Source: a virus
Reading direction: 5' to 3' (one strand)
DNA: 30,310 nt
Virus record (IMG/VR): IMGVR_UViG_3300012920_000166
Location: 1-30,310 of that record
Shown: positions 28,588 through 30,310 of the stretch, one piece after another
How positions within the stretch are numbered: the stretch's first letter is position 1
Layout of the letters: every line of letters begins with the position of its first letter
Program-made: the position numbers and the translations under genes
Notes under the pieces: generated by a model
What the model saw: the letters and a program-made list of their open reading frames with translations, nothing else
Databases searched by the model: none
What the model was told of the DNA's origin: nothing

Positions 28588-30310
28588 ATGGCTGATATCC
28601 CAATTAATGAAGTAACTCGCCGAGTTCAATTTACTGGCAACACGACTACAGGTCCATTTGCCTTTACATTTAATATATTAAGCGATGATGATATAATCGT
28701 TTATAAGAACTTTGTTCTTCAAACAATCACAACGCATTATACAGTTTCAACGAATGCAAACGGAACCGGATCAATAACTTTAACGTCACCGTTAGTAGCG
28801 TCGGATGTTTTGACTATTATCGGTGGCCGTGCTCTTGAACGTACAACTGATTTTGTAACCGCTGGAGATCTTTTAGCGTCAAGCTTGAATGAGCAACTTG
28901 ATAGCCAGGTTATTATGACTCAACAGTTAGACGAGAAGCTTGATCGATCTTTGAAGGTAGACATAGGAGATCAATTTACAGATCTATCTTTACCATCTAA
29001 AGCTAATCGCCTGGGTACTGTTTTGGCGTTCAACGCGACATCAGGAGATCCAGAGGCTGGTCCACAGATTGCAGACGTTTCTACACTTGCAGCAATAACG
29101 GCTGATATTGCTACACTTGCTGATATTGAGGATGGTACTGATGCAACAGACGCTATTCAAACGGTTGCCGGGATATCAAGTAATGTTTCAACAGTAGCCG
29201 GGATAAGTGGGAATGTTTCAACAGTAGCTGGTATATCAGGCAATGTGACTACAGTTGCTGGTATATCTGCGAATACTACAACAGTGGCCGGTATATCAAG
29301 TGATGTCACAACGGTTGCTGGTATATCTTCAAACGTTTCAACGGTTGCTGGTATCTCTAGTAATGTAACAACAGTCGCTGGAGATAGTGCAGACATCCAA
29401 GCATTAGCCGCAAAAACTACAGAACTAGGATTGCTTGGTACAGCTGATGCAATCGCTGATATGAATACGTTAGCTACGTCTGCAATTGTTACTGATCTCG
29501 ATGCTCTTGCTAATTTAACAACAGAGATTGATGCTCTTGGTGATATCACATCTGCTATTTCAACTGTTTCTGGAATAAGTGCAAACGTTACTACAGTTGC
29601 AGGTATTTCTGCTAATGTTACTTCTGTTGCAGGTAATTCTACGAATATAAATGCTGTTGCAGGGAACTCAACAAATATTAACGCTGTTGCTGCTGATGCA
29701 ACAGATATAGGAACTGTTGCTACTAATATTTCTAATGTAAACACAGTTGCAGGTAATAATACCAACATAAATACTGTTGCAGGTATTAGTTCTAATGTAA
29801 CCACAGTTGCAGGTATTAGCGCGAATGTAACAACTGTTGCAGGTGACACTACAAACATTGGAACGATTGCCACAAACTTAAACGGTACTGATACTATTGG
29901 AACAGTGGCTGGATCAATCAGTAATGTTAATACTGTTGGTGGCTCTATTACAAATGTTAATACTGTTGCAAGTAGCATTAGTGATGTTAATAGCTTTGCA
30001 GAGCGTTATCGTATTGGTGATACTGATCCAACAACTAGCCTTAATGCTGGTGATTTATTTTTCAACACAGCAGATAATGGTTTTAAATTTTACCATGCGG
30101 GTGATACTGAATGGAAAACGGTAAATGTTTCTGGTATTGGAAATGTTGTTGAGGATACAACTCCACAGCTTGGAGGTGTATTACAGTCAAATGGAAATAA
30201 TATAGAGTTTCCTGATAGTAGTGGCGCTGAAAACAATAGACTAAAGTTTGGCGCTAGTGATGATTTGGAGATTTATTTTGATGGGACTGACAGCAATATA
30301 GTTGCTGCTG
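28588..30310 (+). CDS. Tail fibre, T7 gp17-type N-terminus (3' end beyond window)
   Basis: A 574-residue open frame with no stop before the right edge, so it is partial. TTGGAG lies about ten bases before ATG 28588. The N-terminal ~150 residues fit the T7 tail fibre anchor: INEVTRRVQFTGN, GPFAFTFNILSDDDIIVYKN, and ALERTTDFV with SSLNEQLDSQV. Two blocks of 10-residue repeats (TVAGISSNVT type) form the shaft. Then FAERYRIGDTDPTTSLNAGDLFF, a common fibre joint, and DTTPQLGGVLQSNGNNIEF with LKFGASDDLEIYFDGT, typical of marine phage fibres. It binds the nozzle and recognises the host surface; the receptor tip is outside the window. Confidence 0.9.
   Translation, partial: MADIPINEVTRRVQFTGNTTTGPFAFTFNILSDDDIIVYKNFVLQTITTHYTVSTNANGTGSITLTSPLVASDVLTIIGGRALERTTDFVTAGDLLASSLNEQLDSQVIMTQQLDEKLDRSLKVDIGDQFTDLSLPSKANRLGTVLAFNATSGDPEAGPQIADVSTLAAITADIATLADIEDGTDATDAIQTVAGISSNVSTVAGISGNVSTVAGISGNVTTVAGISANTTTVAGISSDVTTVAGISSNVSTVAGISSNVTTVAGDSADIQALAAKTTELGLLGTADAIADMNTLATSAIVTDLDALANLTTEIDALGDITSAISTVSGISANVTTVAGISANVTSVAGNSTNINAVAGNSTNINAVAADATDIGTVATNISNVNTVAGNNTNINTVAGISSNVTTVAGISANVTTVAGDTTNIGTIATNLNGTDTIGTVAGSISNVNTVGGSITNVNTVASSISDVNSFAERYRIGDTDPTTSLNAGDLFFNTADNGFKFYHAGDTEWKTVNVSGIGNVVEDTTPQLGGVLQSNGNNIEFPDSSGAENNRLKFGASDDLEIYFDGTDSNIVAA
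29161..29400 (+). repeat. Tail fibre repeat block 1 (eight 30-bp units)
   Basis: Eight consecutive in-frame units of 30 bases, each coding TVAGIS[S/G/A][N/D][V/T][S/T] or close, starting at 29161, 29191 and so on; the last unit is diverged. The phase is perfect, so growth is by whole units. Codons vary silently (GCC/GCT, GGG/GGT), which shows age and not a recent slip. Confidence 0.9.
29563..29991 (+). repeat. Tail fibre repeat block 2 (about fourteen ~30-bp units)
   Basis: A second run of 10-residue units (TVAGNSTNIN, TVAGISSNVT and relatives) after 54 non-repeat residues. It uses GCAGG where block 1 mostly uses GCTGG or GCCGG, and contains more Asn and a few indels. The two blocks probably expanded separately. 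They would form a long trimeric shaft. Confidence 0.85.

Noticed and set aside
29157-29978. Long minus-strand open frame (273 codons) under the tail fibre repeats
   Set aside because: It is a by-product of the 30-base repeats: the reverse frame has no stops because each unit lacks them. Its translation is a repetitive Val/Ala/Thr-rich string, and the plus-strand fibre is certain.
1-30310. CRISPR array, insertion sequence, integrase or attachment site
   Set aside because: There are no spaced direct repeats other than protein-coding ones, no transposase or recombinase motifs, and no tRNA-like segment.

Overview
The window is most of the genome of a tailed bacteriophage with a T7-like (short-tailed) virion. 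The evidence is a continuous rightward late operon in podovirus order: terminase, portal, scaffold, capsid, tail tubular A and B, three internal/ejection proteins and a T7-type tail fibre. The fibre gene runs off the right edge. No integrase, tRNA, DNA polymerase, RNA polymerase, helicase or primase is visible, so replication probably uses host machinery. Small-protein families, fibre sequence and a GTA-type holin suggest a marine proteobacterial (perhaps alphaproteobacterial) host; that is inference only.

Layout. (1) 23-2709, plus strand: an overlapping chain of small membrane and basic proteins with holin-like proteins and a GH108-type muramidase. This is the lysis end of the late operon and would follow the tail fibre in a circular map. 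(2) 2710-7297, minus strand: an early operon with small accessory proteins, a DpdA-like transglycosylase, a winged-helix protein, a Gp157-family protein, a probable annealing-type recombination protein and an HTH protein. It starts at a good promoter/operator (7334-7370) and ends at an intrinsic terminator (2694-2661) embedded in the convergent plus-strand gene. (3) 7390-8898, plus: ribbon-helix-helix regulator, RusA resolvase, and a replication-initiator-like protein whose linker holds lambda-ori-like repeats beside an AT-rich stretch. (4) 8899-9097: a non-coding gap with a palindrome and an unusual C-rich tract just before the packaging genes. (5) 9098-28541: an SSB-tail protein, TerS, TerL, GNAT-like protein, four Lys-rich proteins, portal, Bbp19-like protein, scaffold, a promoter plus structured leader, capsid, decoration-like protein, hairpin, tail tubular A/B, and three ejection proteins. 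The largest ejection protein carries ParB-like and RelA/SpoT-like domains. (6) 28588 to the edge: tail fibre with two blocks of 10-residue repeats.

How it fits together. Early leftward transcription would make recombination, DNA-modification and host-interaction proteins. Rightward genes would start replication inside the initiator gene, resolve recombination intermediates (RusA), then package and build the virion. The main novelties are the lambda-like replication logic on a T7-like virion, the structured leader before the capsid gene, the RelA/SpoT-like domain on an ejected protein, a lone DpdA-like enzyme, and a roughly five-fold excess of CCWGG.
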